Shown: piece after piece, positions 37,116 to 49,206 of the stretch
Layout: every line of letters starts with the position of its first letter
How positions within the stretch are numbered: the stretch's first letter is position 1
Position numbers and translations under genes: made by a program
Notes under the pieces: model-generated
Databases searched by the model: none
The model's input: only the letters and a program-made list of their open reading frames with translations
What the model was told of the DNA's origin: nothing
Assembly: GCF_013522925.1 (NCBI RefSeq)
Contig: NZ_JAAMQU010000001.1
Span: 248,001 to 312,000, forward strand
Origin: Pseudomonas japonica
GTDB taxonomy: Bacteria; Pseudomonadota; Gammaproteobacteria; Pseudomonadales; Pseudomonadaceae
DNA length: 64,000 nt
Reading direction: 5' to 3'

Positions 37116-37801
37116 GGCGCCTGCACCAGTTCAGGCGCAATGGCGCTGGCCGGGGTAAGCGTCATTTCCAGCCAGCGCTTGAACCGGGCTTCCAGGTTTC
37201 GGTCTGGCATGGCGTGGGAACGCAGCGCTGCGATGGTCTGCTCTACATAATCCCGGCAACTGCCCGAGCGGCCGCACGCGCTGGCCAACACTTGTACGAG
37301 CAGGTCATCCGGAAGGTTGCCGGCATACGTAGGCAAATGCCGCTCCAGCACAAAGCCCAGCGCCTGCACCTTGGTTCCATCGTCCAGCCGGCAGGTAAGC
37401 CAATGCGGCCGATAGGACGGGTAAGGCATCTCTCGCTTCCAAAGGGCCATGAGCGATGCTTCAAGATGGTCTTCATGCAAACGGTAGGCGAACCCGGTAC
37501 AGGAGCCGCCCCGGTCCAGCCCGAAGACCAGCCCTGGTTTCTGCGGCGTGCCACGATGCTCCTGGGACCACAGGTAAAGCCCACGATGGTACCCATGCAC
37601 CCGCGCGCGGCGGCGCTCCACGCTGTTGCACTCGGGGCGCCAGATCAGCGAGCCATAAGCGAACAACCACACGGGCCCGCCCGCATGCTGGCTCATGGTC
37701 GATGCCAATGAGCAGGCGAGCTCTTCATCACTCAACTGCGGAGTATTGAGCACAGGCGGGTACGCAACCCGACAGGAGGGGGCAGGTTCGATTGCCGACA
37801 T
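37112..37801 (-). CDS. chaC: ChaC-like gamma-glutamylcyclotransferase
   Basis: 229 residues. It degrades glutathione to 5-oxoproline and Cys-Gly. The substrate loop WLFAYGSLIWRPE (about 46-58), the RRRARVHGYHRGLYLWSQEHRGT segment (split by the beta fold) and the catalytic Glu region ALWKREMP are present. A 45-residue N-terminal extension precedes the domain. It converges on the quinone oxidoreductase gene with a 4-base overlap. Confidence 0.88.
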   Translation of the reverse strand: MSAIEPAPSCRVAYPPVLNTPQLSDEELACSLASTMSQHAGGPVWLFAYGSLIWRPECNSVERRRARVHGYHRGLYLWSQEHRGTPQKPGLVFGLDRGGSCTGFAYRLHEDHLEASLMALWKREMPYPSYRPHWLTCRLDDGTKVQALGFVLERHLPTYAGNLPDDLLVQVLASACGRSGSCRDYVEQTIAALRSHAMPDRNLEARFKRWLEMTLTPASAIAPELVQAP

Positions 37802-37887
37802 GTAGGAACCCCGGATGTTACAAAAATGCTTCCGTGGCCACTCTAACCGAAGCCAGAACGGCCGGGGCTACCGGTTATCGCAAGGGC

Positions 37888-38856
37888 TCAAGGCCGGGGC
37901 GCATACGCAAACACATCGGCGCGCATCTGGTGAGGGTCCATGCCGGCTTCCACCAGGGCATCGAGGGTGGCATACACCATGGCCGGTGAACCGCTGGCGT
38001 ACACGTGCGCTGAAGAAAGATCGGCAATGTCCTCGCGGACGGCTTCATGCAACAGGCCGCAACGCCCTTCCCATCCACAGAGGTCACTCACCACCTTGTG
38101 AAGATAGAGGTTGGGCAGGCGCAGCCATTCATCCCAGTGCTCGATCTCATAAAAGTCGCTCGGCTGGCGTACGCCCCAGTAAAGGTGCACGGGATGTGCG
38201 AAGCCCTGGGCCCGGCAATGTTCGATCAGGCTGTGCATCTGCGCCATACCCGTTCCGGCAGCGATCAGTACCAGAGGGCAATCGGGCAGCTCGGCCAGAT
38301 GAGCATCGCCATAGGGCAGTTCCACCCGGGCCAGGCCGTCTCGCCGAAGTTGGGCCAGCAGGTTGAGCGCGCTGTCTTCACGCCCCAGGATGTGCATTTC
38401 CAGCTCGCGACCACTGTGGGGTGCCGATGCCAGGGAAAACGCAGCCTTGTCAGTGCCGTCCCGCTCGATCAGCAGGTACTGGCCCGCATGGTAGCGGGGC
38501 GGCTTGCCAGCGGGCGCACGCAACCGCACCCGCCACACATCGCCGCCCACGTCAGCGCACTCAGTCACCTGGCAGGCAAAGCTGCGCACAGGGAGCTCAC
38601 CGCGCGAAAGCACGCCATCCCACAGCAGCACACAATCTTCCAGCGGCTGCGCAATGCAGGTATAGAGCTCGCCATGGTCCCGTTCCTGCCCCTCCTGGCG
38701 CACCCGCCCTTCGACCAGCAAGGCGGTGCACACGTGGCAATTGCCGTTACGGCAACTGTGCGGGCAGTCATAACCCAGGCGCCGGGCGGCATCGAGGATG
38801 TTCTCGCCCGGCTGCACTTCAAGTACTGCGCCAGAAGGTTGCAAGGTTACGCGCAT
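37888..38856 (-). CDS. 2Fe-2S ferredoxin-type flavin/NAD(P)H reductase
   Basis: 322 residues from ATG 38856, which overlaps the ubiD stop by one base (TGATG); a longer frame is antisense noise. N-terminal plant-type ferredoxin domain with the cluster ligands in SCRNGNCHVC plus a later LYTC; then an FNR-type FAD domain (RYHAGQYLLIE) and NAD domain (IAAGTGMAQMHSL, YASGSPAMVYATLDAL). Such proteins are annotated as CDP-6-deoxy-delta-3,4-glucoseen reductase, usually without evidence. In E. coli ubiD is followed by the flavin reductase fre, so supplying reduced flavin for UbiD/UbiX chemistry is a fair guess. Confidence 0.87.
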   Translation of the reverse strand: MRVTLQPSGAVLEVQPGENILDAARRLGYDCPHSCRNGNCHVCTALLVEGRVRQEGQERDHGELYTCIAQPLEDCVLLWDGVLSRGELPVRSFACQVTECADVGGDVWRVRLRAPAGKPPRYHAGQYLLIERDGTDKAAFSLASAPHSGRELEMHILGREDSALNLLAQLRRDGLARVELPYGDAHLAELPDCPLVLIAAGTGMAQMHSLIEHCRAQGFAHPVHLYWGVRQPSDFYEIEHWDEWLRLPNLYLHKVVSDLCGWEGRCGLLHEAVREDIADLSSAHVYASGSPAMVYATLDALVEAGMDPHQMRADVFAYAPRP

Positions 38857-40322
38857 CAGTCTATTCCCAGCTGGTTCCAGAGTTCGTCCACGCGGCGAGT
38901 AATGGCCGGGTCCCGTTCGATCACCCTGCCCCACTCGCGGGTCGTTTCGCCGGGCCACTTGTTGGTGGCATCCAGCCCCATCTTCGAGCCAAGCCCGGAC
39001 ACCGGCGAGGCGAAGTCCAGATAGTCGATGGGCGTGTTGTCGATCATTACCGTGTCCCGCTTGGGGTCCATGCGGGTAGTTACAGCCCAGATCACATCGT
39101 TCCAGTCCCTGGCATTGATGTCGTCATCGGTGACGATCACGAACTTCGTGTACATGAACTGCCGCAGGAAGGACCACACGCCCAACATCACCCGCTTGGC
39201 GTGGCCGGGGTACTGTTTCTTGATGGTCACCACGGCCATGCGGTACGAACAACCTTCCGGCGGCAGGTAGAAATCAACGATTTCAGGAAACTGCTTCTGC
39301 AGGATCGGCACGAACACTTCGTTTAAGGCAACGCCGAGGATCGCGGGTTCATCCGGTGGCCGGCCGGTGTAGGTGCTGTGGTAGATAGGCCGGGTGCGAT
39401 GTGTGATGCGCTCTACGGTGAACACCGGGAAGCGGTCCACTTCGTTGTAATAGCCCGTGTGATCGCCATAGGGGCCTTCATCGGCCAGTTCGCCGGGATG
39501 GATCACCCCTTCCAGCACGATCTCGGCACTGGCCGGCACTTGCAAGCCATTGCCCCGGCACTTCACAAGTTCGGTGCGGTGGCCGCGCAACAGCCCGGCG
39601 AAGGCGTATTCGGACAGGCTGTCCGGCACCGGGGTGACCGCGCCGAGGATCGTTGCAGGGTCTGCGCCCAGGGCGACCGCCACCGGGAAAGGCTCGCCAG
39701 GGTGTTTGTCGCACCACTCGCGGTAATCCAGCGCGCCGCCGCGGTGGCTGAGCCAACGCATGATGACCTTGTTGCGGCCAATCACCTGCTGGCGGTAGAT
39801 GCCCAGGTTCTGGCGCTCCTTGTTCGGCCCGCGGGTAACGGTAAGGCCCCAGGTAATCAAAGGGGCCACATCGCCTGGCCAGCAGTGCTGGATCGGCAAC
39901 CGTGCAAGGTCGACGTCATCGCCCTCCAGCACCACCTCCTGGCACGGAGCATCCTTGAGCACCTTGGGCGCCATGGAGATGATTTTCTTGAAGATCGGCA
40001 GCTTGGACCAGGCATCCCTGAGGCCCTTGGGCGGCTCTGGCTCTTTAAGGAACGCCAGCAGCTTGCCGATTTCCCGCAGCTCGCTCACATCTTCCGCACC
40101 CATGCCCAGGGCCACGCGGCCAGGTGTGCCGAACAGGTTGCCCAGCACTGGCATGTCAAACCCTACCGGGTTCTCGAACAGCAGCGCGGGGCCCTGCTTG
40201 CGCAGGGTGCGGTCGCAGATTTCGGTCATTTCCAGTACCGGAGAAACCGGTACGGCGATGCGTTTCAATTCTCCGCGCCGCTCTAGTTGCTGCACGAAGT
40301 CTCGGAGATCCTTGAATTCCAT
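38856..40322 (-). CDS. ubiD: 3-octaprenyl-4-hydroxybenzoate decarboxylase
   Basis: 488 residues, full length. It is the prenylated-FMN-dependent decarboxylase of ubiquinone synthesis. Recognisable parts: the N-terminal [20 protein letters not shown], the cofactor and metal loop [20 protein letters not shown], the [13 protein letters not shown] segment with catalytic acids, and [19 protein letters not shown] near the end. It is followed by the flavin reductase in the same operon. Confidence 0.96.
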   Translation of the reverse strand: MEFKDLRDFVQQLERRGELKRIAVPVSPVLEMTEICDRTLRKQGPALLFENPVGFDMPVLGNLFGTPGRVALGMGAEDVSELREIGKLLAFLKEPEPPKGLRDAWSKLPIFKKIISMAPKVLKDAPCQEVVLEGDDVDLARLPIQHCWPGDVAPLITWGLTVTRGPNKERQNLGIYRQQVIGRNKVIMRWLSHRGGALDYREWCDKHPGEPFPVAVALGADPATILGAVTPVPDSLSEYAFAGLLRGHRTELVKCRGNGLQVPASAEIVLEGVIHPGELADEGPYGDHTGYYNEVDRFPVFTVERITHRTRPIYHSTYTGRPPDEPAILGVALNEVFVPILQKQFPEIVDFYLPPEGCSYRMAVVTIKKQYPGHAKRVMLGVWSFLRQFMYTKFVIVTDDDINARDWNDVIWAVTTRMDPKRDTVMIDNTPIDYLDFASPVSGLGSKMGLDATNKWPGETTREWGRVIERDPAITRRVDELWNQLGID

Positions 40323-40379
40323 CGGCCAGTCACACTTCCAAAGAGACGCCTAGCTTACCCGCCCCACGGCGGGCGCGGA

Positions 40380-40406
40380 TAAAAAAACGGCGCCCGAAGG
40401 CGCCGT
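40380..40406 (-). terminator. Terminator of rho
   Basis: ACGGCGCC (40387-40394) and GGCGCCGT (40399-40406) form an 8-bp stem with a CGAA loop, and an A-run (40381-40387) lies on the plus strand, so the minus-strand RNA from rho ends with a U-run. It is 17 bases after the rho stop. Confidence 0.85.
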
Positions 40407-40422
40407 GATTTGCGAAGCGCGA

Positions 40423-41682
<1,260 letters not shown>

Positions 41683-41867
41683 AGAGGGAATGACGTGTTC
41701 TGTATGGAGGGAATAAGCATTGGGCTTAGAGAGGCCGCGCCGGGAGAGAGGCGATAGGATCGCGCACAAATTCGAATTGGAATGCGTCGGCGACGACTTG
41801 CAGGGGGCACCGGAGAGACCAGTGCGAGGCCGAATTTAACACCTGAGCACAGGGCCGTCTAGTCGAT

Positions 41868-41896
41868 AAAAAGAAAAAACCCCGCTAAATGCGGGG
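41868..41896 (-). terminator. Terminator of trxA
   Basis: CCCCGC (41880-41885) and GCGGGG (41891-41896) pair with a 5-base loop, and AAAAAGAAAAAA precedes on the plus strand, giving a U-run for minus-strand RNA. It lies 22 bases after the trxA stop and upstream of rho. Confidence 0.85.
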
Positions 41897-41918
41897 CTTT
41901 GTACAGCTGACGCCAAAT

Positions 41919-42248
41919 TCAGATGTTTGCGTCAAGGAATGCCTGAAGCTGCGACTTGGACAGTGCACCAACCTTGGTCGCTTCCACGTTGCCGTTCTTG
42001 AACAGCATCAAGGTAGGGATACCACGCACGCCGTGCTTGGCGGGAGTTTCCTGGTTCTCGTCGATGTTCAGCTTGGCGATGGTGACCTTGCCCTCGTAAG
42101 TAGCGGCAATTTCGTCCAGTACTGGCGCGATCATCTTGCACGGGCCGCACCATTCAGCCCAGTAATCCACCAGCACCGGGCCTTGGGCCTTCAGTACATC
42201 GGCTTCAAAGGATGCATCGCTTACGTGTTTGATCTTGTCGCTGCTCAT
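41919..42248 (-). CDS. trxA: Thioredoxin 1
   Basis: 109 residues. It is a cytosolic dithiol reductant. The active site [13 protein letters not shown] (Cys at about 33 and 36) and the cis-Pro loop [10 protein letters not shown] are intact. It lies upstream of rho on the same strand, separated by a terminator. A likely -10 (TATGAT, minus strand, at 42284-42289) is 36-41 bases before the start. Confidence 0.97.
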   Translation of the reverse strand: MSSDKIKHVSDASFEADVLKAQGPVLVDYWAEWCGPCKMIAPVLDEIAATYEGKVTIAKLNIDENQETPAKHGVRGIPTLMLFKNGNVEATKVGALSKSQLQAFLDANI

Positions 42249-42563
42249 GAATATCTCCTGGTCACGACCTTGAAATTGCGCCCATCATAGCCTTCCCCGT
42301 TTGTAACCGAAAGCTTGAGGCGATTGAGTCTAGCTATAGTGTTACACCATTTCTCATATGACCCGAAGCATCTGGGAAAATGCACCGCCATTGCTCACTC
42401 TGCAGCTGCAAGTGCAAGGCGGGCACCATTGCAGAGCCGCCCGATGGAAAATCAGTGCGGCAACCCGTCACGTGCCTGCGTGTTTTCGGGACTGAAGTAT
42501 CCAGCTGCTGGCTGGCATGCGCTGTGCAACCGTTGCTCTGTCCTCGCCTGACTGGAGCAACCC
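42249..42563. promoter_or_regulatory. Divergent intergenic region trxA / amino-acid transporter
   Basis: The minus strand has TATGAT at 42284-42289, in good position for trxA. The plus strand has TATAGT at 42335-42340 but without a clear -35; it would give a leader of about 220 bases for the transporter operon. GGAGCAACCC precedes the ATG at 42564. Nothing else recognisable. Confidence 0.4.
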
Positions 42564-43346
42564 ATGCTTAAACGCTGTGTAACGCTGCTCACCGCAACCG
42601 TGATGGCTGCCCTGCTGGCGCAAGGCGCCCATGCGGACGGGCTCGCTGACATCACGCAGCGAGGCACCCTGCGCGTTGCCGTGCCGCAGGATTTCCCGCC
42701 CTTCGGCTCTGTCGGTCCCGACATGAAGCCCCGCGGCCTGGATATCGACACTGCGCAGCTGCTGGCCCAACGCATGAACGTCAAGCTTGAGCTTACGCCG
42801 GTGAACAGCACCAACCGTATTCCTTTTCTCACCACCGGCAAGGTCGATCTGGTGATTTCCAGCCTCGGCAAAAACCCGGAGCGCGAACAGGTCATCGACT
42901 TCTCCAGCGCCTACGCGCCGTTCTACCTGGCGGTGTTCGGCCCTCCTGACGCGGCAATCGGTGGCCCTGACGACCTCAAGGGCAAGACCATCAGTGTCAC
43001 CCGTGGCGCTATCGAAGACATCGAGCTAAGCAAGGTGGCCCCCGAGGGAGTGACCATCAAGCGTTTCGAAGACAACAATTCCACGATCGCCGCGTATCTG
43101 GCCGGGCAAACCGACCTGATTGCCAGCGGCAACGTCGTCATGACCGCCATTACCGAGCGTAACCCCAAGCGGGTGCCCGCCTTGAAGTTCAAGCTCAAGG
43201 ATTCCCCGGTGTATGTAGGGCTGAACAAGAACGAGCCTGCCCTGTTGGCCAAAGTCAACGAGATCATCGCAGCCGCCAAGGCCGACGGCAGCCTCAACAC
43301 CAACGCCATGACATGGCTCAAGCAGCCACTGCCCGCCGACCTCTGA
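42564..43346 (+). CDS. Polar amino-acid ABC transporter, periplasmic binding protein
   Basis: 260 residues. The signal peptide LLTATVMAALLAQGAHA gives a mature protein starting near DGLADITQRGTLRVAV, the usual opening of family-3 solute-binding proteins. The ligand-site segment is LTPVNSTNRIPFLTTGKVDLV and the hinge KTISVTRGAIEDIEL. It is first in a four-gene operon with two permeases and an ATPase. The exact amino acid bound is not readable. From memory, in P. aeruginosa trxA is followed directly by ppx, so this operon is an insertion relative to that order. Confidence 0.9.
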   Translation: MLKRCVTLLTATVMAALLAQGAHADGLADITQRGTLRVAVPQDFPPFGSVGPDMKPRGLDIDTAQLLAQRMNVKLELTPVNSTNRIPFLTTGKVDLVISSLGKNPEREQVIDFSSAYAPFYLAVFGPPDAAIGGPDDLKGKTISVTRGAIEDIELSKVAPEGVTIKRFEDNNSTIAAYLAGQTDLIASGNVVMTAITERNPKRVPALKFKLKDSPVYVGLNKNEPALLAKVNEIIAAAKADGSLNTNAMTWLKQPLPADL

Positions 43347-43400
43347 GGCGTTTCGCGCAGCCATCCGCTCGGGTGTCTGCGCGCTGATCAAGGACCGCTC

Positions 43401-44066
43401 ATGGCTTATCACTTTGATTTCGCACCCGTGCTGGAGGCTTCGCCGCTGCTGTTGCGCGGCGCGGGTGTGACGCTTGCGCTTACCGCGGTGGGCGCGTTGC
43501 TGGGTGTCGCCATCGGTATCCTGGGGGGGATTTCCCGCGCCTGGGCGATCCGGCCCTTGGCGGGCATCTATACGGTGTATGTGGAACTGATTCGAAACAC
43601 GCCTTTCCTGGTTCAGCTGTTCTTTATCTTCTTCGGCCTGCCATCCCTGGGCGTGCAGCTGAGCGAATGGCAGGCAGCGGTATTGGCGATGGTGATCAAC
43701 CTTGGCGCGTACAGCACCGAGATCATTCGCGCCGGCATCCAGGCCGTGCCCCATGGCCAGCTGGAAGCAGCCGCCGCGCTGGCGCTAAGCCGCGCCGAGG
43801 CGTTCCGTCACGTTGTGCTGCGGCCTGCGCTGGGCAAGGTGTGGCCGGCATTGAGCAGCCAGATCATCATTGTGATGCTGGGATCGGCTGTGTGCTCCCA
43901 GATCGCCACTCAGGAACTCAGCTTCGCGGGCAATTTTATCCAGTCGCGCAATTTCCGCGCATTCGAGACCTATCTGGTCACTACCCTGCTGTACCTGCTG
44001 ATGGCCATTCTCGTGCGCTGGGGCCTGGCCTGGCTGGGCCGGCGGCTGTTCATGAGGTCGCAATGA
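43401..44066 (+). CDS. Amino-acid ABC transporter permease 1
   Basis: 221 residues. A HisM/GlnP-type inner-membrane permease with about five hydrophobic helices. The family signature VYVELIRNTPFLVQLFFIFFG and the ATPase-contact loop with RAGIQAVPHGQLEAAAALAL are clear. Its TGA overlaps the ATG of permease 2 (ATGA at 44063), so the two subunits are made together and probably form a heterodimer. Confidence 0.93.
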   Translation: MAYHFDFAPVLEASPLLLRGAGVTLALTAVGALLGVAIGILGGISRAWAIRPLAGIYTVYVELIRNTPFLVQLFFIFFGLPSLGVQLSEWQAAVLAMVINLGAYSTEIIRAGIQAVPHGQLEAAAALALSRAEAFRHVVLRPALGKVWPALSSQIIIVMLGSAVCSQIATQELSFAGNFIQSRNFRAFETYLVTTLLYLLMAILVRWGLAWLGRRLFMRSQ

Positions 44067-44713
44067 CTGACTTCACCCTTTGGGACATCCTGCGCAACCT
44101 GCTTGTAGGGCTCAAATGGAGCCTGTTGCTGTCTCTGCTCGCCTTTGTGGGGGGTGGGGTGCTGGGCTGGCTGGTATTGCTCGCGCGCGTATCGCCTCGC
44201 CGCTTGCCGCAATCGGCCGCCAAGGTGTTCATTGAGCTGTTCCAGGGCACGCCCCTGTTGATGCAGCTGTTTCTCATATTCTTCGGCATGGCGTTGCTTG
44301 GCGCGGATGTGTCGCCCTGGGCTGCCGCAGCCGTTGCGCTCACCCTCTTCACCGCAGCGTATCTGGCCGAGATCTGGCGAGGCTGCGTTGAGGCGATACC
44401 TGGCGGGCAATGGGAAGCTTCGGCCAGCCTGGCACTTACCCGCTATGAGCAATTGCGCTACGTCATTTTGCCCCAGGCGCTGCGCATTGCAGTGGCCCCC
44501 ACGGTCGGGTTCTCGGTTCAGGTGGTCAAAGGCACGGCAGTTACCTCGATCATCGGCTTTACCGAGCTCACGAAAACCGGGGGCATGCTGGCGAACGCCA
44601 CCTTCGAGCCTTTCATGGTGTATGGCCTGGTTGCGCTGGGCTATTTCTGCCTCTGTTTCCCGTTATCGCTGTTTGCCCGTTACCTGGAAAGGAGGCTGCA
44701 TGCCGCTGCTTAG
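44063..44713 (+). CDS. Amino-acid ABC transporter permease 2
   Basis: 216 residues from ATG 44063, coupled to permease 1. It has the same HisM-type plan: FIELFQGTPLLMQLFLIFFG and the coupling loop GCVEAIPGGQWEASASLAL. The end overlaps the ATPase gene by 14 bases. Confidence 0.92.
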   Translation: MTDFTLWDILRNLLVGLKWSLLLSLLAFVGGGVLGWLVLLARVSPRRLPQSAAKVFIELFQGTPLLMQLFLIFFGMALLGADVSPWAAAAVALTLFTAAYLAEIWRGCVEAIPGGQWEASASLALTRYEQLRYVILPQALRIAVAPTVGFSVQVVKGTAVTSIIGFTELTKTGGMLANATFEPFMVYGLVALGYFCLCFPLSLFARYLERRLHAAA

Positions 44714-45431
44714 AGTGACCGCGCTACACAAGTATTATGGTGATCACCATGTGCTCAAGGGGATCGACCTCAGCGTGGAAGAAGGCCAGGTGGTGGCAAT
44801 CATCGGCCGCAGCGGATCAGGGAAAAGCACGCTGTTACGCACGCTCAACGGGCTGGAAAGCATCAACGACGGGGTGATCGAGGTTGATGGCCAATACCTC
44901 GATGCCGCGCGCGCCGACCTTCGGGCATTGCGCCAGACCGTGGGCATGATTTTTCAGCAGTTCAACCTGTTTCCGCATTTGAGCGTGGGCGAGAACGTGA
45001 TGCTCGCGCCCCAGGTGGTGAAAAAAGTCTCCCGCGACGAGGCCCGAGCGTTGGCCCGGCGCATGCTCGAGCGCGTCGGCCTGGCGGACCGGTTCGACAC
45101 CTTCCCGGAACGCCTGTCAGGCGGCCAGCAGCAGCGCGTAGCGATTGCCCGCGCGTTGGCGATGTCACCCAAGGTGCTGCTGTGCGACGAGATCACCTCG
45201 GCGTTGGACCCCGAACTGGTGAGCGAGGTGCTAAGCGTGGTGCGCCAACTCGCCAAAGAGGGCATGACGCTCGTCATGGTCACGCACGAGATGCGTTTCG
45301 CCCGCGACGTAGGGGATAAACTGGTGTTCATGCACCAAGGGCGCGTTCATGAAAGCGGCGACCCTCGTCAATTGTTTGCCTCGCCGAGCACGCCGGAGCT
45401 GGCCAGCTTCCTTGGCCAGGGCGAGGCCTGA
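44700..45431 (+). CDS. Amino-acid ABC transporter ATP-binding protein
   Basis: 243 residues from ATG 44700, inside the end of permease 2 (14-base overlap); a frame from 44298 is antisense-type noise. GlnQ/HisP-type ATPase with Walker A GRSGSGKSTLLRTLNGLE, Q-loop IFQQFNLFPHL, signature LSGGQQQRVAIARAL and Walker B LLCDEITSALDP. It completes the importer. Confidence 0.95.
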   Translation: MPLLRVTALHKYYGDHHVLKGIDLSVEEGQVVAIIGRSGSGKSTLLRTLNGLESINDGVIEVDGQYLDAARADLRALRQTVGMIFQQFNLFPHLSVGENVMLAPQVVKKVSRDEARALARRMLERVGLADRFDTFPERLSGGQQQRVAIARALAMSPKVLLCDEITSALDPELVSEVLSVVRQLAKEGMTLVMVTHEMRFARDVGDKLVFMHQGRVHESGDPRQLFASPSTPELASFLGQGEA

Positions 45432-45515
45432 ACCGGCCGCCGCGCGGGCGGGCAACGTTGGCGAAGCACGCGTATCGTGGCAGGATGTTCAGGTTATCGA
45501 CCGAGAACCTCGAAA

Positions 45516-47018
45516 ATGCCGCCACTCAAGCCAACGAACCTGTCACTCATCGCTGCGATTGACCTGGGCTCCAACAGCTTCCACATGGTCGTGGCCAAGA
45601 CCAATCAGGGTGAAATACGCATCCTCGAACGTCTCGGCGAGAAAGTGCAACTGGCCGCCGGCATCGACGAGCAGCGCCAGCTCAGCGAAGAGTCCATGCA
45701 ACGCGGATTGGACTGCCTCAAGCGCTTTGCCCAGTTGATCAACGGCTTGCCCTTGGGCGCGGTACGGATTGTGGGCACCAATGCCCTGCGCGAAGCGCGT
45801 AACCGTGCCGAATTCATCCGCCGCGCCGAAGCCTTGCTGGGCCACCCGGTGGAAGTGATCTCCGGCCGCGAGGAAGCCCGCCTGATCTACCTGGGGGTTT
45901 CCCATACCCTGGCCGACACGCCCGGCAAACGGCTGGTTACTGACATTGGCGGCGGCAGCACCGAATTCATCATTGGCCAGCGGTTCGAACCGTTGATCCG
46001 CGAAAGCCTGCAGATGGGGTGCGTAAGCTTCACCCAACGCTACTTCCGCGACGGCAAGATTACCCCGGCCCGTTATGCCCAGGCCTACACGGCCGCCCGA
46101 CTCGAGATCATGAGCATCGAGAATGCCCTGCATCGGCTTGGCTGGGATGAAGCCATCGGCTCGTCCGGGACCATCCGCGCCATTGGCGCCGCGCTCAAGG
46201 CCGGGGGCCAAGGCGCCGGAGAGGTAAACGCCGAAGGCCTTGCCTGGCTCAAGCGCAAGCTGTTCAAGCTGGGCGATACAGACAAGATCGACTTTGACGG
46301 TATCAAGCCTGACCGCCGCGCTATCTTCCCCGCGGGCCTTGCCATCCTCGAAGCGATCTTCGACAGCCTTGAGCTGCAGCGCATGGACCATTGCGAAGGG
46401 GCCCTGCGTGAAGGCGTGCTGTATGACCTGATGGGCCGCCATGGCCACGAAGACGTGCGCGAACGCACGCTCCGGTCCCTGATGGACCGCTACCATGTGG
46501 ACCTGGACCAGGCCGCGCGGGTGGAGGAAAAGGCGCTGGAGGCGTTCGACCAGGTGGCCGATGCCTGGGCGCTGGACGATGGCGTATGGCGGGATCTGCT
46601 CGGCTGGGCGGCCAAGGTGCATGAAGTGGGGCTGGATATTGCCCACTACCATTACCACAAGCACGGGTCTTACCTGATCGAGCACTCGGACCTTGCAGGC
46701 TTCTCGCGGGAGGATCAGCAAATGCTGGCCCTGCTGGTACGTGGCCATCGCCGCAACATTCCACGCGAGCGCTTCGCCGACTTCGGCGAGAACGGGCAAA
46801 AGCTGATCCGCCTGTGCGTATTGCTGCGCTTCGCCATCCTGTTCCACCACATCCGTGGCACTCAGGAAATGCCACAGGTGCAACTGCATGCCGGCGCCGA
46901 TACGCTCGACGTGGCTTTCCCTGAGGGCTGGTTGGAGAACAACCCCCTGACCCAGGCCGACTTCGCGCTCGAAGCGGAGTGGCTGGCCCGGGTCGGGTTC
47001 ACCCTTACCGTACGGTAA
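45516..47018 (+). CDS. ppx: Exopolyphosphatase
   Basis: 500 residues from ATG 45516; the earlier frame start at 45477 adds 13 residues. It removes phosphate from the ends of long polyphosphate (and may act on pppGpp). ASKHA fold: [17 protein letters not shown] (phosphate-1), [13 protein letters not shown] (phosphate-2), and a C-terminal HD-like helical part ([15 protein letters not shown]). It converges with ppk1, their ends overlapping by 14 bases. Confidence 0.96.
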   Translation: MPPLKPTNLSLIAAIDLGSNSFHMVVAKTNQGEIRILERLGEKVQLAAGIDEQRQLSEESMQRGLDCLKRFAQLINGLPLGAVRIVGTNALREARNRAEFIRRAEALLGHPVEVISGREEARLIYLGVSHTLADTPGKRLVTDIGGGSTEFIIGQRFEPLIRESLQMGCVSFTQRYFRDGKITPARYAQAYTAARLEIMSIENALHRLGWDEAIGSSGTIRAIGAALKAGGQGAGEVNAEGLAWLKRKLFKLGDTDKIDFDGIKPDRRAIFPAGLAILEAIFDSLELQRMDHCEGALREGVLYDLMGRHGHEDVRERTLRSLMDRYHVDLDQAARVEEKALEAFDQVADAWALDDGVWRDLLGWAAKVHEVGLDIAHYHYHKHGSYLIEHSDLAGFSREDQQMLALLVRGHRRNIPRERFADFGENGQKLIRLCVLLRFAILFHHIRGTQEMPQVQLHAGADTLDVAFPEGWLENNPLTQADFALEAEWLARVGFTLTVR

Positions 47019-49206
47019 GGGGCTGGTTGCTGAGCCGATCGAGCAGCGTGACCTGCGCATTGCGCGCGTTCTGGTTGCCGGTCGGGCTCAAGCGCACATA
47101 GGTACCGTCCGGCTGCAGTATCCAGGCATGGGTATTGTCGGTGAGGTACGACTCCACCTCTTTCTTCACCCGGGTAATGAGCTTTTTGCCTTCCACGGGG
47201 AAACAGGTTTCCACACGGCGGTCCAGGTTGCGCTCCATCCAGTCGGCGCTGGACAGGAACAGCTGTTCCTCGCCCCCGTTGAGGAAGTAGAAGATCCGGG
47301 TGTGTTCCAGGAAGCGCCCGATGATCGAACGCACGTGGATGTTATGGGATACGCCCGGCACTCCGGGGCGCAGGCAGCACATCCCTCGCACGATAAGGTC
47401 GATCCGTACGCCAGCCTGGCTGGCCTTGTATAACGCGCGGATGATCTTCGGATCTGTCAGCGCGTTGAACTTGGCCACGATATGCGCGGGCTTGCCTTCG
47501 ATGGCGAACTGGGTTTCCCGCGCAATCATGTCCAGCATGCCCTTCTTCAGCGTGAAGGGTGCGTGCAGGAGCTTTTTCATGCGCAGGGTTTTACCCATGC
47601 CGATCAGCTGGGTGAACAGCTTGCCCACGTCTTCACACAAGGCATCGTCCGACGTCAGCAGGCTGTAGTCGGTATACAGCCGCGCATTGCTGGCGTGGTA
47701 GTTGCCGGTGCCCAGGTGCGCGTACCGAGTGATCTCGCCACCTTCACGGCGCAGTATGAGCATCATCTTGGCGTGGGTCTTGAACCCTACCACGCCATAG
47801 ATCACCACCGCGCCCGCAGCCTGCAGGCGGCTGGCCATCTGCAGGTTGGACTCCTCATCGAAGCGGGCGCGCAGCTCAATGACTGCCGTAACTTCCTTGC
47901 CGTTGCGCGCGGCATCCACCAGCGCATCGACGATCTCGGAATTGCTGCCGCTGCGATACAACGTTTGGCGAATGGCCAGAACGTGTGGGTCCTTCGCCGC
48001 CTGACGCAGGAAGTCGATGACCGGCGTGAACGACTCGAAGGGGTGCAGCAGCAGGATGTCCTGCTTGCTGATCACGCTGAAGAAGTTATCCGCGTTCTGC
48101 AGCAGCTTGGGAATGGCCGGGGTAAATGGCATGTGCTGCAGCTCGGGGTGGCTGTCCAGGCCAGTGATGCTGAACAACCGGGTCAGGTTCACCGGGCCGT
48201 TGACCTGGTACAACTCCGACTCTGCCAGGTTGAACTGCTTGAGCAGATAATCGGAGAGGTGCTTGGGGCAGGTATCCGCCACTTCGAGGCGTACGGCATC
48301 ACCGTAGCGCCGGGAGAACAGTTCACCACGCAGGGCACGGGCAAGGTCTTCGACGTCTTCGGAGTCCAGTGAGAGGTCGGCGTTACGGGTAAGGCGGAAC
48401 TGGTAGCAGCCCTTTACCTTCATCCCCTGGAACAGGTCATCGGCGTGGGCGTGGATCATCGATGACAGGAACACGAAGTTATCGCCCGTGCCGCTTACAT
48501 CTTCCGGCACCTTGATCACCCGCGGAAGCAAGCGCGGCGCGGGAATGATCGCCAGGCCAGAGTCCCGGCCGAAGGCGTCCACGCCTTCAAGCTCCACGAT
48601 GAAGTTCAGGCTCTTGTTCACCAGCAGCGGGAACGGGTGAGTAGGGTCCAGGCCGATCGGCGTGACGATGGGGGCGATTTCATCGCGGAAGTAACGCCGT
48701 ACCCAGGCCTTGAGCTTGGGCGTCCAATGGCGACGGCGGATGAACCGTACCTGGTGCTTTTCGAGCTCGGGCAGCAGGATGTCGTTGAGAATCGCGTACT
48801 GGCGGTCCACTTGAACATGGACGAGCTCGCTGATCCGGGCCAGCGCCTGATGAGGCTGCAGCCCATCGGCACCTGCCTGCTCGCGAGCGAAGGTGATCTG
48901 CTTCTTGAGCCCGGCGACGCGGATCTCGAAGAACTCATCCAGGTTGCTGGAGAAGATGAGAAGAAACTTGAGGCGCTCCAGCAGCGGATAGCTCTCATCC
49001 AAAGCCTGCTCGAGCACGCGAATATTGAATTGCAGCTGGGACAGCTCGCGATGGCTGTACAGAACAGCGTCATCCAGCCCCGGGGCAGCCGGGGGCGGTG
49101 GCGCTGGTGTCACGTCCTGTGGTGCTTCGGCTACCACTTCAACGAGGGGTTCCGTCACGGGTTGAGCCTCTTCTACGACAAGATCGGGGAGCGCTTCATT
49201 ATTCAT
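47005..49206 (-). CDS. ppk: Polyphosphate kinase 1
   Basis: 733 residues from ATG 49206; the longer frame to 49395 runs through the promoter. It polymerises ATP gamma-phosphate into polyphosphate at the membrane. The first about 45 residues are acidic and Pro/Val-rich, then the N domain ([19 protein letters not shown]). The autophosphorylated His lies in [20 protein letters not shown] and the second phospholipase-D-like motif has [10 protein letters not shown] Pho box and -10 sit 160-195 bases upstream (49367-49400), so phosphate starvation through PhoB probably induces it. Confidence 0.96.
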   Translation of the reverse strand: MNNEALPDLVVEEAQPVTEPLVEVVAEAPQDVTPAPPPPAAPGLDDAVLYSHRELSQLQFNIRVLEQALDESYPLLERLKFLLIFSSNLDEFFEIRVAGLKKQITFAREQAGADGLQPHQALARISELVHVQVDRQYAILNDILLPELEKHQVRFIRRRHWTPKLKAWVRRYFRDEIAPIVTPIGLDPTHPFPLLVNKSLNFIVELEGVDAFGRDSGLAIIPAPRLLPRVIKVPEDVSGTGDNFVFLSSMIHAHADDLFQGMKVKGCYQFRLTRNADLSLDSEDVEDLARALRGELFSRRYGDAVRLEVADTCPKHLSDYLLKQFNLAESELYQVNGPVNLTRLFSITGLDSHPELQHMPFTPAIPKLLQNADNFFSVISKQDILLLHPFESFTPVIDFLRQAAKDPHVLAIRQTLYRSGSNSEIVDALVDAARNGKEVTAVIELRARFDEESNLQMASRLQAAGAVVIYGVVGFKTHAKMMLILRREGGEITRYAHLGTGNYHASNARLYTDYSLLTSDDALCEDVGKLFTQLIGMGKTLRMKKLLHAPFTLKKGMLDMIARETQFAIEGKPAHIVAKFNALTDPKIIRALYKASQAGVRIDLIVRGMCCLRPGVPGVSHNIHVRSIIGRFLEHTRIFYFLNGGEEQLFLSSADWMERNLDRRVETCFPVEGKKLITRVKKEVESYLTDNTHAWILQPDGTYVRLSPTGNQNARNAQVTLLDRLSNQPLTVR

